Shown here one piece after another: positions 16,473-25,718 of a stretch of DNA of 64,000 bases (the stretch's first letter is position 1; each line of letters starts with the position of its first letter). The translations under genes and the position numbers were made by a program. Under the pieces are notes generated by a model. That model was not told where the DNA came from and made no database searches. It was given only the letters and a program-made list of their open reading frames with translations. The DNA is taken from contig NZ_CAMLMJ010000001.1 of NCBI RefSeq assembly GCF_946481145.1, positions 62,001-126,000 on the forward strand, read 5' to 3'. The stretch comes from an uncultured Sediminibacterium sp. GTDB lineage: Bacteria > Bacteroidota > Bacteroidia > Chitinophagales > Chitinophagaceae.

Positions 16473-17504
16473 ATGGCTTATTTTAATTGGAATGACAGCG
16501 TAAATTTTCTCAGCAAGCTAACAGCTAAGCGTATTTGGAACAGTATTAAAGTTTACAGCAGTTACCAGCTCAGTAAATTCAGCAAGAAGCCAATACAATG
16601 GGGCTTACCTATTTCTATTTCATTTGAACCTACCACTTCCTGTAATCTAAGATGCCCCGAGTGCCCTAGTGGACTGCGTGCGTTTAGCAGGCCGACGGGA
16701 ATGCTACAGAAGGATTTTTTTAAAGAAACCATCGACGATATTCATCAGCACCTGCTATACCTGATCTTTTATTTTCAGGGAGAACCTTATCTGAACCCAG
16801 ATTTCCTCGATATGGTGAAATATGCTGCTGATAAAGGCATTTACACAGCCACTTCAACCAATGCACATTACCTGACCGATGAAAAAGCCAGGAAAACAGT
16901 GGAGAGTGGTTTGGACAGATTAATCATATCCATTGATGGAACTACGCAGGATGTATACCAGCAGTACCGGGTAGGTGGTAAACTGGATAAAGTACTGGAA
17001 GGTGCGCGAAATATAGTGAAGTGGAAAAAAGAACTGAATAGTAAAACACCTTTTATCTTTTTCCAGTTTCTGGTAGTAAAACCAAATGAGCATCAAATAC
17101 AGGCCGTTAAAGAACTGGGTACTGAAATTGGGGTAGACCAGGTTCGTTTTAAAACAGCCCAGGTATATGATTATGAAAATGATCCGCATAACCTGATTCC
17201 TGTTAACAATAAATACAGCCGTTATAAAAAAGACAAAAACGGAAATATGCAGGTAAAAAGCGGATTAACCAACCGATGCTGGAAACTCTGGCATGCTAAT
17301 GTAATTACATGGGATGGTCTGGTAGTACCCTGCTGCTTCGATAAAGATGCCATGCATCAACTGGGGAATCTTAAAACACAAAGTTTTAAGCAAATCTGGT
17401 ATAACGATAATTACCGGCAATTCAGGAGCGAACTCATGACCAGTAGAAAAAATATAGATATCTGCGCTAATTGCAGTGAAGGACTTAGTGTGTGGCAGGA
17501 TTAA
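16473..17504 (+). CDS. Radical SAM/SPASM domain protein
   Basis: Iron-sulfur enzyme of 343 residues. The radical SAM motif CNLRCPEC (C57, C61, C64) is followed by the barrel, and a C-terminal SPASM-like region has cysteines in RCWKLW, VPCCFD and CANCSEG. Proteins of this form modify peptides or act as maturases, but no precursor peptide gene is visible nearby, so the substrate is unknown. The frame is open from a TTG at 16446; I chose the ATG at 16473 because TAATTTTA (16460-16467) looks like a -7 box 5 nt before it. Confidence 0.9.
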   Translation: MAYFNWNDSVNFLSKLTAKRIWNSIKVYSSYQLSKFSKKPIQWGLPISISFEPTTSCNLRCPECPSGLRAFSRPTGMLQKDFFKETIDDIHQHLLYLIFYFQGEPYLNPDFLDMVKYAADKGIYTATSTNAHYLTDEKARKTVESGLDRLIISIDGTTQDVYQQYRVGGKLDKVLEGARNIVKWKKELNSKTPFIFFQFLVVKPNEHQIQAVKELGTEIGVDQVRFKTAQVYDYENDPHNLIPVNNKYSRYKKDKNGNMQVKSGLTNRCWKLWHANVITWDGLVVPCCFDKDAMHQLGNLKTQSFKQIWYNDNYRQFRSELMTSRKNIDICANCSEGLSVWQD

Positions 17505-17507
17505 TAA

Positions 17508-17599
17508 GTGAATGGTCAATGGTGAATTGTCAATGGTATTTTCCTAACTATTTAGGTTCATTAAGCAATGCAATTCACAATTCACCATTGACCATTCAC
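17508..17599. repeat. GAATGGTCAATTG-type inverted repeat
   Basis: Perfect 23-bp arms at 17508-17530 and 17577-17599 (words gtgaatggtcaat, ggtgaattgt) around a 46-nt loop. It starts 4 nt after the stop of the radical SAM gene and lies between two rightward genes. The same words occur at 53096, 58561 and 59715. Confidence 0.85.
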
Positions 17600-17631
17600 A
17601 GACCTTCTTAATTTTTCCTACATTTACAACT

Positions 17632-18078
17632 ATGGGTATTGAAAAAGATATACAACAACAGCATTTCAGGAATGAGTACCAGAAGGCTTCTGTGAATATC
17701 ATTTATTCTGCCAACTGGTTGAATGAGAAGATCAAAACCATGCTCGATCCGGATGATATCACCCCGCAACAATACAACATACTCCGTATTTTGAGAGGAA
17801 GCCATCAACCATTGAGTACATTACAAATACGTGCCCGCATGCTCGATAAAATGAGTGATACCAGCCGTATTGTAGAACGCCTGTTAAAAAAAGGACTGGT
17901 AGAGAAAAAAGTCTGCTCGGCTGATAAAAGACTGGTTGATGTGAGTATTTCTAAAAAAGGACTTACCCTTCTCGATAAACTCGATAAACGCAACTCAGAA
18001 ATAGACCAGTTATTACAGGGCTTGTCAGAAACAGAAGCCAGCACCTTGAATAAATTACTTGATAAAATGCGTGATTAA
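17632..18078 (+). CDS. MarR family transcription regulator
   Basis: A 148-residue winged-helix regulator. The DNA-binding core spans about 45-110, with ITPQQYNILRILRG, the recognition helix region MLDKMSDTSRIVERLLKKGLVEKK and the wing KRLVDVSISKKG; terminal helices give the dimerisation region. The ligand and targets cannot be inferred; the neighbours (radical SAM gene, GH10-like hydrolase) are not classical MarR targets. TACATTTA just upstream of the ATG may be a -7 element. Confidence 0.92.
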   Translation: MGIEKDIQQQHFRNEYQKASVNIIYSANWLNEKIKTMLDPDDITPQQYNILRILRGSHQPLSTLQIRARMLDKMSDTSRIVERLLKKGLVEKKVCSADKRLVDVSISKKGLTLLDKLDKRNSEIDQLLQGLSETEASTLNKLLDKMRD

Positions 18079-18151
18079 CTGCCTAATTGTTAATTTCTAT
18101 ACATTCTACTCGTTTTCATCCACAGTGCCTTATTTACCTTATGGGTGGCTT

Positions 18152-18159
18152 TATCTTTG
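18152..18159 (+). promoter_or_regulatory. TAnnTTTG promoter -7 element, leaderless arrangement
   Basis: TATCTTTG ends 4 nt before the ATG at 18164, the same spacing as at 2349 and 25707. Confidence 0.6.
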
Positions 18160-18163
18160 AAAC

Positions 18164-19645
18164 ATGAAATGGTTTCAACTCCTTTTGCTGTTTATTGTAT
18201 TGTCTGTAAAGCCTCTTAGTGGTATTGCACAATATTCGCCTAACTACGAATTCAGGGCCGCATGGGTAGCCACTGTTGAAAATATTGATTGGCCCAGCAA
18301 AAGAACACTTTCAGTTGCTGACCAACAAGCCGAGTTTATACAATTAGTTGAAATGCACCGCCGCAATGGCATGAATGCCCTGATAGTGCAGGTTCGTCCA
18401 TCTGCCGATGCCTTCTACCCTTCTACACTTGAACCCTGGAGTGAATACCTTACCGGTAAACAAGGACTACCCCCAAATCCGTATTACGACCCGCTCGCTT
18501 TCATGATCGCAGAAACACATAAACGTGGTATGGAATTTCATGCCTGGCTGAACCCATACAGGGCTGTGTTTAACATTATCCGATCTTCTGTTGCACCTAA
18601 TCATGTTACCAAACAACACCCTGAATGGTTTGTAACTTATGGCGACAAAAAATATTTCAATCCCGGATTAACAGAAGTTCGTAAACATGTGGCAGAAGTG
18701 GTGAAAGATCTTGTTAGCAGGTATAAGATCGATGCCATACACATGGACGACTATTTCTATCCATACAAAATCCCAGGTCGTGAATTTCCTGATCAGGCTA
18801 CCTATGTAAAATATGGGAAGGGGATGGAAAAAGATGAATGGAGAAGAAGCAATTGTGATAGTATCATCGTTCTCTTACAACAAACCATCCGCAAAGCAAA
18901 TCCAAAAGTAAAATTCGGTATTAGTCCTTTCGGTGTCTGGAGAAACAAAAGTCAGGACCCCATGGGTAGTGAAACAAGATCAGGACCAACCAACTACGAT
19001 GAACTTTATGCTGATGTATTACTCTGGCTGCAGAATGGCTGGATTGATTATATAGCGCCACAGTTATATTGGGAAAGAGGGCACCCATTAGCCAGCTATG
19101 ATATTTTATTACGTTGGTGGAATGAGCATAGTTATGCCCGCCATTTGTATATTGGTCACGGCATTTACCGCGCCGGCTCCAACACAGCCTGGAAAAACAG
19201 GGATGAAATTCCTGCACAGATAAAAGCTCTTCGTAGCTACGAAAACACACAGGGTAGTATTTATTACAACAGCAATGTCTTCAACCGCAACCCCAACGGC
19301 TGGAACGATAGTTTACAACAAAATTACTATCGCTATCCGGCACTGGTACCACCTATGTTTTGGTTAGATAATACCATTCCACCACAACCACTCGTTGAAA
19401 AAATCAACGAACATTCTTACCGACTGGTATATAAGGGTGAAGAAAGAATCAAAGGTTTTGCTGTATTTATGAATGATAGTAAAGGAGAACCTGATTTTGG
19501 AAACAGCCAACTTATTGAATTCATTGTTGGAGATAAAACAGCCACCGTAGATATCAATAAACACGCTGAAGCCAAAGGGAAAAAGATACTCATAGCCTCA
19601 GTTGACACAGACAACAATGTAAGTCCGCTCAGGTTGCTCAACTAG
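18164..19645 (+). CDS. GH10-like (DUF187/GHL10) secreted glycoside hydrolase
   Basis: A 493-residue exported protein with a signal peptide (about 1-22, ending GIAQ). Residues 28-350 form a TIM-barrel of the GHL10 family: FRAAWVATVENIDWPS, EMHRRNGMNALIVQVRP, EFHAWLNPYRAV, IDAIHMDDYFYPY and FGISPFGVWRNK. The C-terminal about 100 residues look like an Ig/fibronectin-like domain. Members are linked to peptidoglycan or other glycans at the cell surface; the precise substrate is unknown. It is a single gene with its own promoter. Confidence 0.92.
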   Translation: MKWFQLLLLFIVLSVKPLSGIAQYSPNYEFRAAWVATVENIDWPSKRTLSVADQQAEFIQLVEMHRRNGMNALIVQVRPSADAFYPSTLEPWSEYLTGKQGLPPNPYYDPLAFMIAETHKRGMEFHAWLNPYRAVFNIIRSSVAPNHVTKQHPEWFVTYGDKKYFNPGLTEVRKHVAEVVKDLVSRYKIDAIHMDDYFYPYKIPGREFPDQATYVKYGKGMEKDEWRRSNCDSIIVLLQQTIRKANPKVKFGISPFGVWRNKSQDPMGSETRSGPTNYDELYADVLLWLQNGWIDYIAPQLYWERGHPLASYDILLRWWNEHSYARHLYIGHGIYRAGSNTAWKNRDEIPAQIKALRSYENTQGSIYYNSNVFNRNPNGWNDSLQQNYYRYPALVPPMFWLDNTIPPQPLVEKINEHSYRLVYKGEERIKGFAVFMNDSKGEPDFGNSQLIEFIVGDKTATVDINKHAEAKGKKILIASVDTDNNVSPLRLLN

Positions 19646-19961
19646 AAAGGAGGGATTTTTGATCTTTGATTTTTTGATTTTGGGGGGTTATGCTGGTAAT
19701 TAAGCCGCGTGATACGAACAGGACTTTCTTCGGGAGTTCTTCGGGAAAACAGGGGGTTTCTTCGGGGTTTCTTCGGACATCCTTCGGTAATCCTTCGAGA
19801 ACTCTCGAAGCGGCTTCGGGAAATACCGAAGGATTACCGAAGAAAACACGACCATGATTCGAAGAAATACCTGTCTTGATCTTTGATCTTTGAATTTTGA
19901 CTTTTGACTTTTGACTTTTGATTTTTGATTTTGGGAGTATGCTAGTGTATAGGAACGCCAA
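19646..19961. repeat. Compound word-repeat region (TTTTGATTTTTGA and TTCTTCGGG)
   Basis: This 316-bp gap between two convergent genes has no credible gene. Two direct copies of a TTTTGATTTTTGA word array flank it (about 19656-19682 and 19878-19935), each ending in a G-rich GATTTTGGG segment and TATGCT. Between them lie about five tandem copies of a TTCTTCGGG word, then a perfect 16-bp inverted repeat, CTTCGGTAATCCTTCG at 19782-19797 and its complement at 19827-19842, enclosing a smaller palindrome CTTCGAGA/TCTCGAAG. Confidence 0.8.
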
Positions 19962-20453
19962 CTATAGTCTATTCTCCCCGCTGCCAGACCATTTCCCAAA
20001 ACGTTCTTCTACTGCGGTAAAGCGGTATTCAAATATTTGCTTAAGCTGGCGGCGTACAAGCAGGGTATTGGCTATATCTCCAAGTATCCAGAATGGTAGT
20101 TTATAATGAACGATATCTGTCATTTCAACCCCTCCCTCAATGGCTCTAAAGTGATGTTGATGGTGCCATAAGCTATAAGGTCCGAAACGTTGTTCGTCCA
20201 CAAAAAACTGCTGATTTACTACATGGGTTATTTCGGTCATCCAATATAAGGGTATACCAAGAATGGGTTTCACTTTGTATTCAATAACCTGTCCCTGATA
20301 CATCGTATTTCCATGGTGCTTGCTAATGATATTAAAACCAAGGTTTGCAGGTGTAATTTCTTTCAGGTTCTCTGGCCTGCTGAAAAAATCCCAGGCCTGT
20401 TCTAATGAAACCGGTATTTGCTGAATTGTTTTTAATGAATATACTCTCGACAT
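19962..20453 (-). CDS. SRPBCC-fold (START-like) protein
   Basis: A 163-residue soluble protein of the SRPBCC superfamily, a helix-grip fold that binds hydrophobic ligands. The typical opening VSLEQAWDFFSRPENLKEITP and later segments WMTEITHVVNQQFFVDEQRFGPYSLWHHQHHF and VEMTDIVHYKLPF match the group often annotated as a ligand-binding or polyketide cyclase-like domain. Ligand unknown. The frame is open to 20549, but the family domain begins at the ATG at 20453, MSRVYSLK. Confidence 0.85.
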   Translation of the reverse strand: MSRVYSLKTIQQIPVSLEQAWDFFSRPENLKEITPANLGFNIISKHHGNTMYQGQVIEYKVKPILGIPLYWMTEITHVVNQQFFVDEQRFGPYSLWHHQHHFRAIEGGVEMTDIVHYKLPFWILGDIANTLLVRRQLKQIFEYRFTAVEERFGKWSGSGENRL

Positions 20454-20541
20454 GGGTCTGTTTCGGTTAATAACAGCTAACGTACCAAAAGGTTTAGCTC
20501 CATGTAGGCAAGCGCAAATAAAATAGCATTGACTGTCTGTT

Positions 20542-20624
20542 GGCTGCAAGCTACTAGCCTCTAGCTGCTAGCCTAGATTGGTGCTATTTTTAGGCTTGCA
20601 GCTTGCGGCTTGTAGCTTGAAGCC
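20542..20624. repeat. AGCTTGAAGC-type composite element, short form (E1)
   Basis: Two 32-nt arms (20542-20573 and 20593-20624) pair with about five mismatches. Words are AAGCTAC, AGCC, AGCTGC. The loop reads TAGATTGGTGCTATTTTTA, which matches the core of the longer elements at 25351, 28586 and 32786. It lies between the divergent SRPBCC and helicase genes. Confidence 0.75.
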
Positions 20625-20702
20625 AGTTTTACCCGGCCTGCAATGGCAATATGGACCATATACCATAAGCTATAAGCCCTATCTCCATTCTTCTCTTTAA
20701 AC

Positions 20703-20710
20703 TATCTTTA
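20703..20710 (+). promoter_or_regulatory. TAnnTTT-type promoter -7 element, leaderless arrangement
   Basis: TATCTTTA ends 4 nt before the ATG at 20715. Seven of the eight positions agree with the form seen upstream of recR and the GH10-like gene. Confidence 0.5.
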
Positions 20711-20714
20711 TTGC

Positions 20715-23700
20715 ATGATATCGCGTGAACAGCAACTGGCACAGTTTAAAAAAGTTTATGAAGGACTGAATGAACAACAGCAAAAAGCAGTTGATACCCT
20801 TGAAGGACCTGTGATGGTTATTGCCGGCCCCGGCACGGGCAAAACCCAGATATTAGGTGCAAGGATTGGTAAACTTCGACTTGAAACAGATACACAACCC
20901 GAAAATATTCTCTGCCTCACTTATACAGACGCAGGAGTGGTAGCCATGCGTAAACGCCTGCTCAGTTTTATTGGGCCGGACGCCTATAAAGTAAATATCT
21001 GCACTTTCCACGCATTTTGTAATGATATCATCCAGGATAATCTTTCCTTATTTGAAAAAACCGCACTTGATCCAATTTCAGACCTGGAAAGGATTAGTCT
21101 GTTCAAAGAATTAATCGATAGTTTCCCCAAGAACCATCCTTTGAAAAGATACAGGGGTGATGTGTATTATGAAATCAACAACCTGCAACAGCTTTTCAGT
21201 ACTATGAAAAGAGAAGGTTGGACAGCACCCTATATTCAATCATGTATTGATACTTACCTCGCTGATTTACCCAACAGACCTGCTTTTATTTACCAGCGAA
21301 CAAGTGGCGCCAATAAAAAAGGAGATCTTAAGCAACATAAGATTGCAGAAGAAACCGAAAAAATGGAAAAGCTGCGTGCAGCAGTGGAAGAGTTCAATCG
21401 CTTTCAGCAATTGATGCGTAAAAAGAACCGGTACGACTTTGATGATATGATTAACTGGGTAATTGATGCATTCAATAATAATCCAACCTTACTTGCTCGT
21501 TACCAGGAACAATACCAGTACGTATTGGTAGATGAATTTCAGGATACAAGCGGAACACAAAATGCATTGATTAAACTCCTCATTAATTATTGGGAAGTTC
21601 CGAATGTATTTGTGGTTGGTGACGATGATCAGAGTATTTATAGATTCCAGGGTGCGAACGTTGAGAATATGGAAGCGTTTGCCCAGCAATTCAGCAAATC
21701 ACTTCATACGGTTATCTTAACTAATAATTACAGATCTACCCAACCTATTTTAGATATTGCCAAATCACTTATTGAGAGAAACAATGAGCGACTGGTAAAA
21801 AAACTTGATGGATTAAACAAGGAGCTTATTGCATCCAATACGGCACTAAAAGAAATAAAAGATCAGCCCAGGGTTTTTGAATACGAAAATCCAAAACAGG
21901 AAATGATTCATATTACCCTGCAGGTTGAGGAACTGATCAGTCAAGGAGTGCAACCCGGGCATATTTGTGTAATCTATCGGGAGAATAAATACGGAGAAGA
22001 ACTTGCCCGTTATTTTCAGTTAAAACAAATACCAGTTTATAGTAAGCGGAATGTAAATATTCTCGCAGAGCCATTAGGCAAACAACTTATTCAGGCTTTA
22101 AGATACCTGGCTGCCGAACACGATATTTCTTTTGGTGGCGATGAAATACTATTTGAGCTGCTACATTATAAATGGTTCTCCATACCTCCGATTGAAATCG
22201 CCAAATTAAGTGCTGAAGTAGCTGACAGAAGGTTTGGAGAAAGAAAAGTTTCGCTCAGGCAACTGATTGCTGAAAAATTGGATGGCCCTTTGCCTGATTT
22301 ATTCAGCAAAGAAATCCCAGGTTTAAGAAAAGCGCAGTCTGCCTTTGAAAAACTTATTGAAGATGTACCCAATGTAACGCTCCAGCAACTTTTCGAAAAC
22401 CTGATCCGGCATGCCGGCGTGTTGTCATATATCATGCAAAGTCCGGATAAACACTGGTTATTGCAGTTGCTAACTGGTTTATTCGACTTTATTAAAGAAG
22501 AAACGCACCGCAACCCGCAACTGAGTCTTCAGCAACTCATCAACATTTTCGACCTGATGGAAAAAGAAGGTCTTTCCCTACCGCTGGTAAGGGTTGGGGG
22601 AAATGATCAGGCAGTTAATCTTTTAACGGCACATGGTTCAAAAGGACTGGAATACGAATATGTATTTATTGCGGGTTGTAATGCATCGAACTGGGAGAAG
22701 AAAAGAAAACCGGGTGGCGGTTATAGTATGCCAGATACCATCTTTTCATCGCAACCGGTACATAGTGAGGAGGAAGAGTTAAGGAGATTGTTTTATGTAG
22801 CCTTAACAAGGGCTGCGCTTCAGTTGAACGTATCTTATGCAAAAGCAAATAAAGATGGAAAAGAAATTGAGCCTTCTATGTTTGTTGCAGAAATAAGAGA
22901 AGAGCATCAGTTACCTTTTACTCCTATTTCACTCGACGAAAATACCATCGCAACATTTGCGGCACTTTCTTTCAGTCAGGAACAAAAGCCTGAAATAGAA
23001 AAAATTGAGGCAGACTTTATTTCACATATCCTCGAAAAATTTGTGATGAATGTAACGGCACTCAATAATTACCTGAAATGCCCGCTCCAGTTTTATTTTA
23101 ATAACCTCGTGCGCGTTCCTTCAGGAAAATCAGAAGCCACTGAATTTGGTTCGGCCGTACACCATGCATTGCAGTTGTTGTTCCAAAAAATGCAGCAAAG
23201 AGAGCAAGTGTTTCCTGATATACAGGAATTTCTGACAGATTTCAGGTGGTATATGAACCGTCATCGCGAAAACTTCACCAAAGAGCAGTTTGAGCGAAGA
23301 ATGGAACAGGGAGACCAGGTATTACCGGAGTATTATAACCGGTACGTGAATCAATGGAATAAAGTTGTAGCAATTGAAACCAATATCCGAAACGTAACCG
23401 TAAAAGGAATTCCATTAAAAGGAAAGCTGGATAAACTTGAGTTTGATGGCAAGCAGGTTAATGTGGTAGATTATAAAACCGGAGATGCTGAAAGAGGAAT
23501 TAAAAAATTAAACCCACCCAGTGAAAAAGAACCCGATGGTGGCGATTACTGGCGGCAGGCGGTTTTTTATAAAATACTGGTCGACAATTACCCTTCTAAA
23601 AATTGGCAGGCTATTAGCGCAGAATTCGACTTTATTGAGCCCGATAAAAAGAAAGGATACCTGAAAGAGAAGCGTGTGATAACACCTGAAGATATCACAA

Positions 23701-23855
23701 CCGTAACACAACAGATAGAAAAAGTATGGGGCAAAATACAGGAAAGAGATTTTTATACAGGATGCGGTAAAGAAGACTGTCGCTGGTGCTCCTTTGTAAA
23801 AACCAATGAAATGGCCGTTGTTTTACACGACCCTGATGAGGAAAGCGATGATTAA
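20715..23855 (+). CDS. UvrD/Rep-type DNA helicase with PD-(D/E)XK nuclease domain
   Basis: Superfamily 1A helicase of 1046 residues. Walker A AGPGTGKTQ at 37-45, motif II VLVDEFQDT near 275, GDDDQSIYRFQGA, and GSKGLEYEYVF near 645. The C-terminal about 280 residues are an AddB/RecB-type nuclease: YLKCPLQFYF, FGSAVHHALQ, VVDYKTGD, and a cysteine set CGKEDCRWC that with the first Cys could hold an iron-sulfur staple. It is one polypeptide, unlike AddAB, and no partner gene lies beside it. Likely role: processing of DNA ends in recombination or repair. Confidence 0.93.
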   Translation: MISREQQLAQFKKVYEGLNEQQQKAVDTLEGPVMVIAGPGTGKTQILGARIGKLRLETDTQPENILCLTYTDAGVVAMRKRLLSFIGPDAYKVNICTFHAFCNDIIQDNLSLFEKTALDPISDLERISLFKELIDSFPKNHPLKRYRGDVYYEINNLQQLFSTMKREGWTAPYIQSCIDTYLADLPNRPAFIYQRTSGANKKGDLKQHKIAEETEKMEKLRAAVEEFNRFQQLMRKKNRYDFDDMINWVIDAFNNNPTLLARYQEQYQYVLVDEFQDTSGTQNALIKLLINYWEVPNVFVVGDDDQSIYRFQGANVENMEAFAQQFSKSLHTVILTNNYRSTQPILDIAKSLIERNNERLVKKLDGLNKELIASNTALKEIKDQPRVFEYENPKQEMIHITLQVEELISQGVQPGHICVIYRENKYGEELARYFQLKQIPVYSKRNVNILAEPLGKQLIQALRYLAAEHDISFGGDEILFELLHYKWFSIPPIEIAKLSAEVADRRFGERKVSLRQLIAEKLDGPLPDLFSKEIPGLRKAQSAFEKLIEDVPNVTLQQLFENLIRHAGVLSYIMQSPDKHWLLQLLTGLFDFIKEETHRNPQLSLQQLINIFDLMEKEGLSLPLVRVGGNDQAVNLLTAHGSKGLEYEYVFIAGCNASNWEKKRKPGGGYSMPDTIFSSQPVHSEEEELRRLFYVALTRAALQLNVSYAKANKDGKEIEPSMFVAEIREEHQLPFTPISLDENTIATFAALSFSQEQKPEIEKIEADFISHILEKFVMNVTALNNYLKCPLQFYFNNLVRVPSGKSEATEFGSAVHHALQLLFQKMQQREQVFPDIQEFLTDFRWYMNRHRENFTKEQFERRMEQGDQVLPEYYNRYVNQWNKVVAIETNIRNVTVKGIPLKGKLDKLEFDGKQVNVVDYKTGDAERGIKKLNPPSEKEPDGGDYWRQAVFYKILVDNYPSKNWQAISAEFDFIEPDKKKGYLKEKRVITPEDITTVTQQIEKVWGKIQERDFYTGCGKEDCRWCSFVKTNEMAVVLHDPDEESDD

Positions 23856-23899
23856 CATGATTTTTCAGCAGAAGCTTCCATAGCTCAGCAGAAAGCCTG

Positions 23900-23907
23900 T
23901 AAGTTTG
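23900..23907 (+). promoter_or_regulatory. TAnnTTTG promoter -7 element
   Basis: TAAGTTTG lies 8 nt before the ATG at 23916 of the Ig-like lipoprotein gene, again giving a very short or absent leader. Confidence 0.5.
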
Positions 23908-23915
23908 CAACATTC

Positions 23916-25331
23916 ATGAAACGAATCAACCATTTAACTTCATATACATTATTACTGGCCTTGTATACCACATTGCTTGGTTTGGCCAGTTCATGTGCCA
24001 ATATTGTTCCTCCGGGTGGTGGTCCGCGCGACAGTTTGCCGCCAAGATTGGTTACGGCAATGCCAAAGGATTCTGCAGTTAATGTAAAAACAAAGAATAT
24101 TACCCTCAGTTTCGATGAGTTCGTCAAACTGGAGAACCCTTTTGAAAACCTGATTTATTCTCCGGTGGTGAAAACACCTCCTTTGGCAGATTACAAACTC
24201 AGGAATGTAACCATTCGCTTTCGCGACTCACTCGAAGCAAATACAACCTACGCTATCGACTTTGGCAATTCCATCCAGGATGTAAATGAAGGTAACATCG
24301 CTAAAAATTTCCGGTATGTTTTTTCTACCGGACCAACTATCGATTATAACAGTTATACTGGCAAAGTAATTGTGGCCCAAACAGGTAAGGTAGATAGTAC
24401 ATTATGGGTAGTGTTGCACCGCAATCTTGCAGATTCAGCCATTGAAAAACTACAACCGCGTTTTTATACCCGACTCAATGGTAAGGGAGAATTTAACTTT
24501 CAAAATTTACCTGCGGGAAATTTTGCAGCCTATGTGGTAAATAAAAACAGTTATAATAAAGTCTTCGACAGCACTGAACTTTTTGCTTTCAGGAATGACC
24601 CTGTGCTGGTTAGCACTAATACGCCTTCAGATACGTTTTATGCGTTCATCCAATCTCCCAAGCTTACAAAATCATCGGGTGATGGTGCTGCATTGCCAGC
24701 CAATATAAGGGATGACAGAAGATTAAGGTATCTGCCCGATTTGGATAATGGGCAGCAGGATTTAATGGCTGGCTTACCATTGTATTTCAACAGAAAACTC
24801 TTTTCAGTTGACACTACTAAAATTCAATTAACGGATAGCAATTTTGCAGACATAAAAGGATACACGGTTCAGTTAGACTCAACCCGTAAAAAACTCATTA
24901 TTGATTATCCCTGGAAAGAAAATAATGTATACAAGTTGGTAATTCAGAAAGAAGCTTTTGCTGATACCAATTCGGTAATGTTAACCAAAGCAGATACACT
25001 AAGAATTGCAACAAGAAAAGAAACCGAGTATGGAACTATCCGATTCAGGTTTACAAACCTGAATCCATCGCAAAATCCGGTGTTGCAAATTGTAAGAAAT
25101 GATGAACTTATTGCGTCCTATCCGATTAACACCAACGATTTTACTATTAAAAGATTCAAACCCGGGACTTATGAATTAAGGATTTTGTATGATGCCAATA
25201 AAAACGGCAAATGGGATACTGGCCAGTTTAGTTCCGGAAAAAAACTTCAACCCGAAAAGGTAATAAACATCCCCCGCCCCCTTAGTATCCGCGCTAATTG
25301 GGATAATGAGGTTACGATTGGTTTGCTGTAA
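23916..25331 (+). CDS. Ig-like domain lipoprotein
   Basis: A 471-residue exported lipoprotein: the signal peptide ends in a lipobox LASSC with Cys27. The first domain (about 40-140) is a bacterial Ig-like fold of the Big_5/SbsA type: PPRLVTAMPKDSAVNVKTKN, ITLSFDEFVKL. The rest is beta-rich, including a segment DANKNGKWDTGQFSSGKKLQPE near the C-terminus that is typical of these Bacteroidota cell-surface proteins. Function unknown. Confidence 0.85.
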   Translation: MKRINHLTSYTLLLALYTTLLGLASSCANIVPPGGGPRDSLPPRLVTAMPKDSAVNVKTKNITLSFDEFVKLENPFENLIYSPVVKTPPLADYKLRNVTIRFRDSLEANTTYAIDFGNSIQDVNEGNIAKNFRYVFSTGPTIDYNSYTGKVIVAQTGKVDSTLWVVLHRNLADSAIEKLQPRFYTRLNGKGEFNFQNLPAGNFAAYVVNKNSYNKVFDSTELFAFRNDPVLVSTNTPSDTFYAFIQSPKLTKSSGDGAALPANIRDDRRLRYLPDLDNGQQDLMAGLPLYFNRKLFSVDTTKIQLTDSNFADIKGYTVQLDSTRKKLIIDYPWKENNVYKLVIQKEAFADTNSVMLTKADTLRIATRKETEYGTIRFRFTNLNPSQNPVLQIVRNDELIASYPINTNDFTIKRFKPGTYELRILYDANKNGKWDTGQFSSGKKLQPEKVINIPRPLSIRANWDNEVTIGLL

Positions 25332-25718
25332 ATGAATTATCTACTACTAATAGAACACAGATTTTCATGATCTATCATGATAATCCGTGTTCTATCATAT
25401 CCAGAACTGTCCGGGGAAAATAGGCTGCGAGCTTCTAGCCCCTAGCTGCTAGCCTTGATTGGTGCCTGTTTTAGGTTTTCTGCTTTTATTTGAATAAATG
25501 ACAGGGCTTGCGAATTTGTTTTGTAAAAATCCTACTTAAAATAAAAATTCAACTACCATATTTACACTTTGGGTGGTTAAATGAATAGCAAAAAAAAGCT
25601 AGCAGCTAGAAGCCAGTAGCTAGAAGCTGTTCCCCCCCGACAGCAATGACTAATAACTTGCAGCTTGCGGCCTGCAGCTTGCAGCCTGAACCTCACCCTT
25701 CCTCCCTATCTTTGCCAA
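25332..25718. repeat. Composite repeat region E2
   Basis: A 387-bp gap holding a rearranged composite element. An AACACGGAT-type hairpin (25351-25394, TAGAACAC ... GTGTTCTA), then GTCCGGGGAAAA (25409-25420), AGCTTCTAGCC words (about 25423-25454), the core TTGATTGGTGCCTGTTTTAGG, about 100 bp of ordinary AT-rich DNA, then more AGCTAGAAGCC words (25597-25690). No gene credible; the recR promoter is at its end. Confidence 0.75.
25707..25714 (+). promoter_or_regulatory. TAnnTTTG promoter -7 element, leaderless arrangement
   Basis: TATCTTTG ends 4 nt before the recR ATG at 25719. It decides the start, because an in-frame TTG at 25665 lies upstream, inside the repeat. Confidence 0.6.

Noticed and set aside
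19638..19961. 100-codon leftward frames in the compound repeat
   Set aside because: The encoded residues are low-complexity products of the repeat words (KSKVKSQKSK), not a protein.
25665..25718. Longer recR start at a TTG inside the repeat
   Set aside because: It would add 18 residues encoded by AGCTTGCAGCC words upstream of the -7 box; the family starts at 25719.
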